Shown here: positions 7,317 to 14,951 of the stretch, in pieces
Layout: each line of letters begins with the position of its first letter
How positions within the stretch are numbered: position 1 is the stretch's first letter
IMG/VR virus record: IMGVR_UViG_3300007960_008811
Span: 1-29,153 of that record
Length of the DNA stretch: 29,153 nt
Origin: a virus
Reading direction: 5' to 3' (one strand)
Translations under genes and position numbers: made by a program
The notes under the pieces: generated by a model
Databases searched by the model: none
Seen by the model: the letters and a program-made list of their open reading frames with translations, nothing else
Told to the model about the DNA's origin: nothing

Positions 7317-8293
7317 TATGGTTGCAATCTATTCAGATCCGCATTTACCATAATCTTAATCATGTCTTCAAATGATGTTGTAGGTTGCCAACCAAGTTCT
7401 TTTTGTGCCATTGTAGAGTCGCCATACATCCTTGCAACATCAACTGGTCTTTTGAACATTGGGTTGGTGCCAACATGTTTTTCCCAATCTGTTATTCCAA
7501 CATGAGCAAATGCTAATGATAAAAATTCTCTTATTGTATGGAACTGACCGCTAGCAATGACATAATCTTTAGGAGTGTCTTTGTTGAGCATTAACCATAT
7601 CGCTTCCATGAAGTCTGGAGCGTATCCCCAATCTCTTCCAGCATCGAGATTTCCTAAAATAATTTTGTCAGATAATCCTAATTTGATCCTTGCAACACCG
7701 TCAGTGATTTTCCTTGTCACGAATTTTATTCCTCTCAAGGGAGATTCGTGATTAAACAATATACCAGCCACAGCATATATGCCGTGTGCTTTTCTAAACA
7801 TTGATGTAGTCCAATGACCATAAAGTTTTGCAATGCTGTATGGTGTGTTTGGCCAAAATGGTGTGTCTTCATTTTGCTTGTCGCCTATCGCACATGCATC
7901 TCCAAACATTTCTGAAGTTGATGCTTGGTAAAAACGAGTGGATGGTGAATGTGTTTTAATTGCCTGTAAACAATTGAGAGGTCCTATGGCATTGGCTTCT
8001 GTGGTCATTTTTGGAATTTCCCAACTGTCTCCAACATTTCCTTGTGCACCTAAATTAATAAAAAAATGAGGTTGTATATTTTTCACCAATTGATTCATAG
8101 AATTTTCGTCTGTGATATCTCCAGTGACTAAATCGATGTCGTTGGTTATTCCTAAGTAATCTAAATTTTCTAAATTAGGAGCACTGTATCTTTTTAATAC
8201 TCCATAAACTTTATAACCTTTTTCAAGTAAAAGTTTGGCCATATATGGACCGTCTTGTCCAGTCATGCCAGTTACTATCGCCGTCTTGTTCAT
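7316..8293 (-). CDS. gmd: GDP-mannose 4,6-dehydratase
   Basis: A 325-residue extended SDR that converts GDP-D-mannose to GDP-4-keto-6-deoxy-D-mannose with enzyme-bound NADP. It shows TGMTGQDGPY at 8-17, LGAQGNVGDSWEIP, the catalytic STSEMFGD segment (Thr126, Glu128), and PYSIAKLYGHW with Tyr152 and Lys156. ILFNHESPLRG and RDWGYAPDFMEA are Gmd-specific and separate it from other SDRs. It is somewhat shorter than E. coli Gmd (about 370). The ATG at 8293 overlaps the upstream stop as ATGA, which decides the start over MEGDKK six codons upstream. The substrate supply (mannose-1-phosphate guanylyltransferase, phosphomannomutase) is not in the window. Confidence 0.95.
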   Translation of the reverse strand: MNKTAIVTGMTGQDGPYMAKLLLEKGYKVYGVLKRYSAPNLENLDYLGITNDIDLVTGDITDENSMNQLVKNIQPHFFINLGAQGNVGDSWEIPKMTTEANAIGPLNCLQAIKTHSPSTRFYQASTSEMFGDACAIGDKQNEDTPFWPNTPYSIAKLYGHWTTSMFRKAHGIYAVAGILFNHESPLRGIKFVTRKITDGVARIKLGLSDKIILGNLDAGRDWGYAPDFMEAIWLMLNKDTPKDYVIASGQFHTIREFLSLAFAHVGITDWEKHVGTNPMFKRPVDVARMYGDSTMAQKELGWQPTTSFEDMIKIMVNADLNRLQP

Positions 8294-9102
8294 TTTTTTA
8301 TCCCCTTCCAATATGGATGATCCCAGTTGTACTTGATGTCTTCTGGCAATGATTTTCCGATTTGTTTTCTTTTGTCGCCCTTCATATGGTCCATGTATGT
8401 GCCCAATTCTGAATTGATGAATGGATGTTTGCCACCTCTAAAACCTCTCCACCTTCCGTCATTTAAATCGTTTTCTTTGTAATCCTTGTACTTGTTTATA
8501 AACATTTGTCTTGTTGCATCTAAAGTATGGCAATCCGTATGCCCTTTGAGTTGCCAAAACTTATCTTCAGTGTACCATTTCTTCCATTCTACAAAAAACT
8601 CTTTGGCGTAAGGACTCTTTAAATTGAAAGATAAAAAACCAGTTTCTGTGAATTTTTTTGGTCTACCAAGTATTGTGATAAAACAATCTTCAGGCATAAT
8701 ATGCTCCACCCAAGCAGTTGGAACATCATCGAATGTAAAAGTATCACTGTCGAGATAATACAACATGTCTGTGTCACAGTTTTCTGCGGCATCGCACATA
8801 GCAAAAACTTTGGCACTAAATTTTAGTGCATCGTATTCGTAGTTGTAAGCAGGATCACCTTCAGTCATTATAGGAGTTCGCTTGTCTTTGTTTCTGTGAA
8901 TAAATTCTACCCAAGTTGGTTGTGCTTGTTCTAACTTGTAATACTGTCCATTGGTGAGATCAATTTGATTGTCGAAGTTGTCAGGATAGACAAATTTTTT
9001 ATATTCTTTGGGCCAACGCTGTTCTATCGACTCCAAACAATTACGGGCCGGAGAAGGCCAATATTTTTCAGGATAGGTTACTACTATTGAGCAAGATTTC
9101 AT
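8290..9102 (-). CDS. DXD glycosyltransferase-like protein, paralogue of 10310
   Basis: A 270-residue protein starting MKSCSIVVTYPEKYWPSPAR. MLYYLDSDTFTFDDVP has a D-S-D metal motif of GT-A transferases, followed by GRPKKFTETGFLSFN, the G/T-E-T/C-G-F element seen after the DXD region. The C-terminal block KHPFINSELGTYMDHMKGDK with GKS and YWKGIKK is almost the same as the C-terminus of the gene at 10310 (INSPLGKYMDHLKG, YWKSIKG), so the two are paralogues. Both flank the ColD-like gene on opposite strands. Known relatives occur in marine phage and bacterial glycan loci; donor and acceptor are unknown. The stop overlaps gmd's ATG, and the ATG overlaps the ColD-like gene's stop. Confidence 0.75.
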   Translation of the reverse strand: MKSCSIVVTYPEKYWPSPARNCLESIEQRWPKEYKKFVYPDNFDNQIDLTNGQYYKLEQAQPTWVEFIHRNKDKRTPIMTEGDPAYNYEYDALKFSAKVFAMCDAAENCDTDMLYYLDSDTFTFDDVPTAWVEHIMPEDCFITILGRPKKFTETGFLSFNLKSPYAKEFFVEWKKWYTEDKFWQLKGHTDCHTLDATRQMFINKYKDYKENDLNDGRWRGFRGGKHPFINSELGTYMDHMKGDKRKQIGKSLPEDIKYNWDHPYWKGIKK

Positions 9103-10262
9103 GATGTGAGTTTTTTTACAACCTCGTACATGGCATCAATTCCTTGTGAAACATCCTTCATTCCGTTGCCTACAAAAAAACCTTCGTCTTCTATTTCGTC
9201 GGCACCAGGATAATCGCCATTGGTGATACAATCCAACATGTTCATCACAGGTTGTCTTAACCAATTGCCAGAGGCAAGTGGTCTTGATTGGATTCCTGCT
9301 TTAGTCAGTTCGGAAACTAATTCGTCTCTTCTGCCTCTCAACTCGCCAGTACAAATACAACCAAATGAGAACCAACTGGAGTCTCCTTGTGTTTTTTGCA
9401 ATTTAAAATATTTTTCATCGCCAAACAATTTAAAGAAGTGTTCTTTATTTTTTAATCTTGCAGATAAAATACTATCCCATTTTTTAAGTTGTTCAAGTCC
9501 TACAGCGCCACTCATTTCCAAAGGTCGCACTGTGTAACCCGGAGTTACAAAAGTAAAATTGTCTTTCCATCCTCCTGTCTTTTCAAACAATGGATTAGAA
9601 TCGGACAGATCTCTGCACCATCCGTGTGCTCTTAATGAACGCAACCAATCAGCATCTTCTGAATTGTCTATGGTCACCATTCCGCCTTCCATGGTTTGTA
9701 AATGATGAGAAAAGAAAAATGATTGAGTGCCTATTATGCCGTGGCTCCCAGTGTATTTGTTGTTGTACTTCGCCCCCATCGACTCGCAGTTATCTTCAAT
9801 GACAAACAAGTTGTGTTTGTCGGCAATCTTATAGATCGAATCATAGTCGCATGGATTGCCTAACAAGTTGATCGCCATGATGGCACAAGTGTTAGGTGTG
9901 ATTGCACTTTCTATTTTAGTAGTGTCGATGTTGAATGTTGTTGGATCTACATCTACAAAATTTAATTTGAAACCGTTCTGATTGACAGGAAAATAACTGG
10001 TGGACCAACCTACTGCCGGAACAATGATGTCGCCGGTGAGTTTGTACTTCAACTTTAACAATGCCAGCATCAACAAGTTGGCTGATGATCCTGAGTTGCA
10101 CATCACTGCATGTCCGTGTCCGAAATGTTTGGCATACGCAATTTCAAACTCTTTTACTTTCGCCCCCATGGTGTACATGTCGGAAGATATGACTTGATTT
10201 ATGGCATTGATTTCTTGTTGTCCCCAAGTGCTCGATGCTAATGGGTATATTGGTTCAGGCAT
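9099..10262 (-). CDS. ColD/RfbH-type PLP-dependent sugar 3-dehydratase (DegT fold)
   Basis: A 387-residue DegT/DnrJ/EryC1/StrS-fold enzyme. NSGSSANLL (56-64) holds the phosphate, IEDNCES (155-161) gives the Asp pairing with PLP nitrogen. The residue that is the Schiff-base Lys in aminotransferases (SFFxxKxxxxxEGG) is His186 in SFFFSHHLQTMEGG. That substitution is the hallmark of GDP-4-keto-6-deoxymannose 3-dehydratase ColD (388 residues, His188) and of RfbH. PGYTVRPLEMSGAVGLEQLKK is the family's C-terminal signature. RfbH's cysteine-rich iron-sulfur site is not evident, so ColD is the better model. With gmd two genes away, GDP-4-keto-3,6-dideoxymannose is the likely product. Start ATG 10262 is preceded by AAGGAG at good spacing. 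A related uncharacterised His-type clade remains possible. Confidence 0.82.
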   Translation of the reverse strand: MPEPIYPLASSTWGQQEINAINQVISSDMYTMGAKVKEFEIAYAKHFGHGHAVMCNSGSSANLLMLALLKLKYKLTGDIIVPAVGWSTSYFPVNQNGFKLNFVDVDPTTFNIDTTKIESAITPNTCAIMAINLLGNPCDYDSIYKIADKHNLFVIEDNCESMGAKYNNKYTGSHGIIGTQSFFFSHHLQTMEGGMVTIDNSEDADWLRSLRAHGWCRDLSDSNPLFEKTGGWKDNFTFVTPGYTVRPLEMSGAVGLEQLKKWDSILSARLKNKEHFFKLFGDEKYFKLQKTQGDSSWFSFGCICTGELRGRRDELVSELTKAGIQSRPLASGNWLRQPVMNMLDCITNGDYPGADEIEDEGFFVGNGMKDVSQGIDAMYEVVKKLTS

Positions 10263-10267
10263 TCATT

Positions 10268-10300
10268 CTCCTTGTGTTTTAATTACTGGGTATTTAAATA
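10268..10300. promoter_or_regulatory. Divergent intergenic region with palindrome TATTTAAATA
   Basis: This 47-base gap separates the two diverging gene blocks. The sequence TATTTAAATA at 10291-10300 is a perfect palindrome, so it presents the same TTTAAATA element to both strands, close to a sigma-70 -10 box and to the TATAAATA late-promoter element of T4-like phages. On the plus strand it would place a start site at or just before ATG 10310; on the minus strand it leaves about 20 bases of leader with AAGGAG (complement at 10268-10273) before ATG 10262. No clear -35 box is visible in either direction. Confidence 0.45.
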
Positions 10301-10309
10301 GTTTTTAAT

Positions 10310-11125
10310 ATGAGCAGGACAGTTTCGGTTATAACTACTTTTCCACCAAGCAAGTGGGACGAGTACGCCAAACGCATGGTCGAAGGATTTGTATGGGGAT
10401 GGCCCGAGAACATCGACCTCACTGTGTATTACGAAGACAGTATTCCTGAAGATGCACCTAAATCGGATAGAGTAAAATGGATAGACATTCATCAAGCATG
10501 CCCTGAGTTGGTAGCATTCAAGGAAAAACACAAAAACAATCCATACGCCAACGGACACAAGATTGGAACAGATACAAATAAAAAAGGATCATTCTTGTTC
10601 GAGGCTGTGCGATTCGCACATAAATCATATTGTGTATCACATGCAACCCTCAACAGTTCTACAGACTTAGTTGTCTGGTTGGACGCAGATGTTGTTACCC
10701 ACAGTCCTGTGCCATACGAATTTGTTGAGGGTCTACTTCCAGAAAATTTTTACACAGCATACTTGGGCAGACAGCACATTTACCCCGAGTGTGGGTTTGT
10801 GATCTATAACACACATCATCCAAAGCACAAAACATACATGGAAGATTGGCAAAAACTTTACAACCAAGATGACTTGTTCAAACTTGAAGAATATCATGAT
10901 TCGTATCTGTTTTGGCATTTACTCAAACAACACGATTTGGTCAAAGAAAGTTTCAACATTTCAGAAGGCCATCCGCATCGTCCAGGAGTGCATGTGTTCA
11001 TAAATTCTCCTTTGGGAAAGTACATGGATCATTTGAAGGGATCCAGGAAGAAACAAGGAAAATCTAAAGCATCCGACCTATACTCCAAACGTGACGAACG
11101 TTATTGGAAATCTATCAAAGGATGA
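10310..11125 (+). CDS. DXD glycosyltransferase-like protein, paralogue of 8290
   Basis: A 271-residue protein beginning MSRTVSVITTFPPSKWDEYA. LVVWLDADVVTHSPVP contains D-A-D, the GT-A metal site, and YLGRQHIYPECGFVIYN matches the E-C-G-F element that follows in the paralogue. The C-terminus HVFINSPLGKYMDHLKG, then GKSKASDL and YWKSIKG, mirrors the gene at 8290. First gene of the rightward 10310-12695 unit. The ATG lies only 9 bases after the TATTTAAATA palindrome, so its transcript may be leaderless. The TGA stop overlaps the next ATG (ATGA). Donor and acceptor are unknown. Confidence 0.75.
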   Translation: MSRTVSVITTFPPSKWDEYAKRMVEGFVWGWPENIDLTVYYEDSIPEDAPKSDRVKWIDIHQACPELVAFKEKHKNNPYANGHKIGTDTNKKGSFLFEAVRFAHKSYCVSHATLNSSTDLVVWLDADVVTHSPVPYEFVEGLLPENFYTAYLGRQHIYPECGFVIYNTHHPKHKTYMEDWQKLYNQDDLFKLEEYHDSYLFWHLLKQHDLVKESFNISEGHPHRPGVHVFINSPLGKYMDHLKGSRKKQGKSKASDLYSKRDERYWKSIKG

Positions 11126-11889
11126 AATTAAAATTAGCAACCAATCATGGCCCGGAGTCCAAAGCCTGGCAAGTGCTTTCACCACTCAAACAATATAATG
11201 ATTCAACTGGCATTGACACAGTGTGGGGTCTTGGTGCAGGAAATTTTGCCGTAGTGAAAAATTGTATTGCCGAAAACAAGAATTGGTTGTACACAGACAT
11301 GCCCTACTGGAATAGATATAATCCACATGAACCCAACAGAACATATCATTGGAGGACCTGTTTAAATAATGTCCATTGTAATCAGGTATTCGATCTACCC
11401 AGCGATAGGTCCAAGCACATCGAACTCAAAGAATGGAGACACGATGGTGAATACATTTTGGTAGCTCCTTCCTCCGACACAATCCATAGGTATTTGGGCA
11501 AAACAAATTGGACACAGGAGACCGTAAACAAGTTGAAACAAGTGACCGACCTTCCGATTAAAATTAGATCTAAGCCAAGAAAGAAAGGAACTTCGGGACC
11601 ACACGTTGCAGATATTCCTCTGTCGGAAGATTTTTCAAAAGCAAAATATGTTATCACATCATGCTCTATGGTTGGAGTGGAAGCAGTCATAGAAGGCATA
11701 CCTACGTTTTGTGAACCAGAGGCAGGATGTGCTCCTGTGGCTAATACAGACATTTTTTCTTTAGAGCCAAAGTTCAACGATAGGCAACAATGGTTGAACA
11801 CTCTATCATATCATCAGTGGACGACATCTGAAATACAGAGCGGACAATTCGAATCAACATTCAAGGACTTGTACAAAGACTTCCTATGA
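11122..11889 (+). CDS. KpsC-like glycosyltransferase, paralogue C
   Basis: A 255-residue protein starting MKLKLATNHGPESKAWQ, chosen because its ATG overlaps the previous TGA. The N-terminal half has GLGAGNFAVVKN and MPYWNRYNPHEPNRTYHWR; the C-terminal half has DLPIKIRSKPR (a variant of R-P-H-P), YVITSCSMVGVEAVIEGIPTFC and DRQQWLNTLSYHQWTTSEIQSG. The A-x-x-x-G-I-P helix and the WL-x-LSY-x-QWT tail tie it to the other three paralogues. It lacks the His of the R-P-H-P motif (RSKPR), so it may use a different donor or be catalytically altered. Next gene starts by ATGA overlap. Confidence 0.6.
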   Translation: MKLKLATNHGPESKAWQVLSPLKQYNDSTGIDTVWGLGAGNFAVVKNCIAENKNWLYTDMPYWNRYNPHEPNRTYHWRTCLNNVHCNQVFDLPSDRSKHIELKEWRHDGEYILVAPSSDTIHRYLGKTNWTQETVNKLKQVTDLPIKIRSKPRKKGTSGPHVADIPLSEDFSKAKYVITSCSMVGVEAVIEGIPTFCEPEAGCAPVANTDIFSLEPKFNDRQQWLNTLSYHQWTTSEIQSGQFESTFKDLYKDFL

Positions 11890-12695
11890 AAGCAGTAAAA
11901 ACAAATAGACCATTCACTGAAAAGATTCCGAGAGCTTGGGCACAGGGAACTGGATGCAAGATCATAGATCCTGTAACAAACGATCAAGAAATGTTTGAGG
12001 ACGTTTATTTTTACTTTGGCATCTTGAGAGGTTCGGGTGACATGATGAAACGTTCTATCCAAAATGGATGGGACTATTTTTTCTGTGATCATGCATACTT
12101 CAACGCAGGACATGAAGGAGCTAATCCATGGTACAGGATAACCAAAAACTCACAGGTTAATTCTGTACTAACTGACAAGCCATCGGACAGGTATGACACG
12201 CATTTCCAACAAGATATAAAACCATGGCGCACGAATGGTAACAAAATTATAGTGTGTCCACCCACTGGAGCCATTGAGTGGTTCTTTGATGCACAAGAAT
12301 GGCTAAACACCACTGTAAAGACCTTAAAACAGCATACAGACCGTGAAATTGTGGTGAGGGACAAGCCTATGGATCCGCAAGTTGCCACCACAGCAGGAAT
12401 AACGCAGTTGGTTGGTTTTAACAAAAAAACCATAGATAAACCATTACATGAGGATTTGGCTGATGCTCATGCAGTGGTTACATTCAATTCTAATGTGGGA
12501 GTAAAAGCAGTCTGCGAAGGCATACCTGTCATATGCGGTCCTGAATGTGCGGCATATCCTGTGGCTAATAAAATCGAGAATGTAGAAAATCTAAAACAGT
12601 TTGATAGGCAGCCTTGGCTCAATCATTTGTCTTACAGTCAGTTTACTTTAGATGAAATTGCATCTGGATTTGCTCATCAAACTCTCATATCGTAA
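11886..12695 (+). CDS. KpsC-like glycosyltransferase, paralogue D
   Basis: A 269-residue protein in tandem with paralogue C and closest to it: FYFGILRGSGDMMKRS, HAYFNAGHEGANPWYRIT, REIVVRDKPMD in the place of R-P-H-P, then AVVTFNSNVGVKAVCEGIPVICGPECAAYPVAN and DRQPWLNHLSYSQFTLDEIASG. Both C and D carry CEP/GPE-A-G/A-C/Y-x-PVAN after the G-I-P helix, a feature absent from A and B, so C and D form their own sub-clade by recent duplication. The 3' end overlaps the convergent asparagine synthase by 19 bases with no terminator between them. Confidence 0.6.
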   Translation: MKAVKTNRPFTEKIPRAWAQGTGCKIIDPVTNDQEMFEDVYFYFGILRGSGDMMKRSIQNGWDYFFCDHAYFNAGHEGANPWYRITKNSQVNSVLTDKPSDRYDTHFQQDIKPWRTNGNKIIVCPPTGAIEWFFDAQEWLNTTVKTLKQHTDREIVVRDKPMDPQVATTAGITQLVGFNKKTIDKPLHEDLADAHAVVTFNSNVGVKAVCEGIPVICGPECAAYPVANKIENVENLKQFDRQPWLNHLSYSQFTLDEIASGFAHQTLIS

Positions 12696-14401
12696 CATTG
12701 TGCCCATGAACGCATCATCCAAGAAATAAGTCTTGGTTTCTTTTGTGTTTGATTGGACTGTGATATCACATTCTTCAAGCAATCATTTTTCGACATATAG
12801 GAATTCATAAAGTCCTGTAATTTTTTATTGTCGTTCAGCCAGTACATCAACGGAACTGTCCATCCTGTTTTAATTTTGTTGATTATGTAATCAGGCATTA
12901 CACCCCTGTATGCCAACTTGGTTGGTAGTTTGGTCTGAGATTTTTCAATGCCCATCTTGTGTGATGAGTTGATATCCAAACAATACTTCATGAATCTTTT
13001 TGTGGCCAACGGAAATCTCCCCTCCATGGAGAATGCCATTCCGAACTTGTCATTCCTTGCAAAGAAATCTTCAGGAACCTGTGTGACACAATCTAATGCC
13101 ATGTATGAATTCACATGATCTGCTGGATTCCATACTTGTTCGGGCATCTGTTTGATTAGTATCGCATGTAGTTCCTCGCGAGAAATCTTTCTTTTCATCT
13201 CAACAGGACGCTTTATTCTGTGCATCCATTTCCACACAAGGCCTTCCCACGATTTAATTTTTTCTTCAGGTTTAGTGAGTTTCCAATACTTTGGGTAACC
13301 TCCCAAAAGTTCATCCCCCATGTCTCCCGCCATGGTGACCACTACACCTGCTTCTGATAATTTTTTATTTGTTTCGTAGTACATGGGCATGTTCCAATTG
13401 TATACAGGTTGTTCCATGAACCACATAGTCTTGTCCCAGCACGCCATCATCATTTCCGGTGTGATTTCTATTTCTGTATGGTTCATGTTGTAGTCTTTTG
13501 CAAACATTGCCGCATGTGTGGCATCGTCGTTGTGATCTTCATCTGTTATTACATTAGGATTCATTTTGTTTGTAAAGGTATCCAATGAACCAAGCACACT
13601 GTTCAATTCATGTGCTACCAAAGTAGAATCCAACCCACCCGATAAGAACATTCCAAACTTTCGTATGCCGAGTGTAGACATTTTTACAGTTTCGTGTGAC
13701 TCGTATCTAAATTCTTCCAAATCCAATCCTTTGTTGCTGTTTGGATGGATTGTGAATGTGTGCGAATTGGTAAATTTTTTATTTGCCACACTGTATGTGA
13801 GTGTTTGTCCTGGCATCAATTTTTTAATGTTGTTGAACAACGAATGATTGGTTGCATTTACTCCACAGTAACTCATACATGCAGATGCAACATCATCGAT
13901 GATTCTCGAATTGGGAACTTTGTCTAACATGCCTTTGATCTCACTGCCGAACACCAATCCGTCGGATGTTTCTGCGTAATAGACTGGTTTTATCCCCGCA
14001 TGATCTCTGCTTAGGATTAAATTTTTTGTTTGTCGATCGTAATAGGCAATGCCATGCATGGAGTCGATTTCATTTATAGCAGAATATGGATCTCTATCCA
14101 TGAGAAATGCAAGTAGTTCTGTGTCGCAGGAGGTATTTGGCTGGAATTGGTTATGATATTTCTTGACCAGTTCTTGATAGTTAAAAATTTCTCCGTTGTA
14201 AACCAACACATTGCCCTTATCAGTTATCCAAGGCTGTTTGCCTTCAACAGGGTTAGAAGTAATTGCCAATAAATTATGTCCTAATGTTATATCTTCGTCT
14301 GACCAAATATCGAAGCCATCCGGTCCCCTGTGCGAACAGGATTCGATAAACTTTTGAACAAATTCTTTGTCTCTTTTTGTTATTCCATATATGCCGCACA
14401 T
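12677..14401 (-). CDS. asnB: Glutamine-hydrolysing asparagine synthase (AsnB type)
   Basis: A 574-residue two-domain enzyme. The N-terminal glutaminase domain begins MCGIYGITK with Cys2 as nucleophile after Met removal, and has HRGPDG, the YNGEIFNYQEL loop and the RDHAGIKPVYY motif. The C-terminal synthase domain has the pyrophosphate motif SGGLDS at 254-259 and GDMGDELLGGYPKYW. It would make asparagine from aspartate, ATP and glutamine, or amidate a sugar carboxylate: AsnB-like enzymes are common in O-antigen loci (WbpS-like), and context favours that reading. The C-terminal part (PEDFFARNDKFGMAFSMEGR, KMGIEKSQTK) is complete. It lies one base downstream of an FkbM-like gene. Confidence 0.9.
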   Translation of the reverse strand: MCGIYGITKRDKEFVQKFIESCSHRGPDGFDIWSDEDITLGHNLLAITSNPVEGKQPWITDKGNVLVYNGEIFNYQELVKKYHNQFQPNTSCDTELLAFLMDRDPYSAINEIDSMHGIAYYDRQTKNLILSRDHAGIKPVYYAETSDGLVFGSEIKGMLDKVPNSRIIDDVASACMSYCGVNATNHSLFNNIKKLMPGQTLTYSVANKKFTNSHTFTIHPNSNKGLDLEEFRYESHETVKMSTLGIRKFGMFLSGGLDSTLVAHELNSVLGSLDTFTNKMNPNVITDEDHNDDATHAAMFAKDYNMNHTEIEITPEMMMACWDKTMWFMEQPVYNWNMPMYYETNKKLSEAGVVVTMAGDMGDELLGGYPKYWKLTKPEEKIKSWEGLVWKWMHRIKRPVEMKRKISREELHAILIKQMPEQVWNPADHVNSYMALDCVTQVPEDFFARNDKFGMAFSMEGRFPLATKRFMKYCLDINSSHKMGIEKSQTKLPTKLAYRGVMPDYIINKIKTGWTVPLMYWLNDNKKLQDFMNSYMSKNDCLKNVISQSNQTQKKPRLISWMMRSWAQCYDMRV

Positions 14402-14402
14402 A

Positions 14403-14951
14403 TTAATCTCTCACATACACTCCGTCATGCGGTTCACCTCTAAGGTTCCAAACGTCCATTAGTGTATATCCTATCGATAGTAGGTACTCGTGTGATTGGC
14501 ATCTGGTTGGATTGTATTCACAGAATATCACAGGATCGCTTTTATCGATTGTATCATGACCTCCTCTCAAGACTTTTTCTTCGTAGCCATCGCAGTCAAT
14601 TTTTATAAATCCAACATCGGCGAAGGCGAATGAGTCTAAGGTAGAAAGATTAACAGCCATAGTGCTTGATCCTTTAGGTTCGTAAGAACCTTTAATTCTT
14701 CCAACGCCTGGTTTGGTGTATTTTATTCCTGGAAATTGATCTAAGCCACTATGAATAAATTCTATATTAGGGTATTGATTGATGTCTTCTTTCCTATCTC
14801 TAAAATCAAAACTTTTTACATGTTTAAAATCTTGTGACATGATTTTGCTCCATGATAAAACATCACAACCTATGTCGAGGCCAAGGTTAAAATTTTTAAT
14901 ATAAGGTCTACAAAAATCATATTGGCTTTTATACACTGCAAATTTATACAT
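14403..14951 (-). CDS. FkbM-like SAM methyltransferase, divergent
   Basis: A 182-residue protein with LGLDIGCDVLSWSK (SAM motif I near residues 24-37, with Cys in place of the second Gly), VKSFDFRDRKED for motif post-I, a Ser/Thr-rich STMAVNLSTLDSF (the L-D-S/T before the FkbM core) and VGFIKIDCDGYEEKVLRGG, the diagnostic FkbM I-K-I-D-x-x-G block. It is shorter than the copy at 4331. It sits between asnB and a sulfotransferase, so a modified sugar or lipid-linked intermediate is the likely substrate. Its ATG overlaps the sulfotransferase end by 8 bases. Confidence 0.75.
   Translation of the reverse strand: MYKFAVYKSQYDFCRPYIKNFNLGLDIGCDVLSWSKIMSQDFKHVKSFDFRDRKEDINQYPNIEFIHSGLDQFPGIKYTKPGVGRIKGSYEPKGSSTMAVNLSTLDSFAFADVGFIKIDCDGYEEKVLRGGHDTIDKSDPVIFCEYNPTRCQSHEYLLSIGYTLMDVWNLRGEPHDGVYVRD

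Noticed and set aside
11382-11801. Minus-strand 139-codon frame opposite the KpsC-like paralogue C
   Set aside because: The sense strand carries paralogue-shared motifs and ATGA junctions at both ends, the antisense frame has neither.
12696-12720. Rho-independent terminator between the convergent genes
   Set aside because: No stem-loop with U-tract is visible on either strand.
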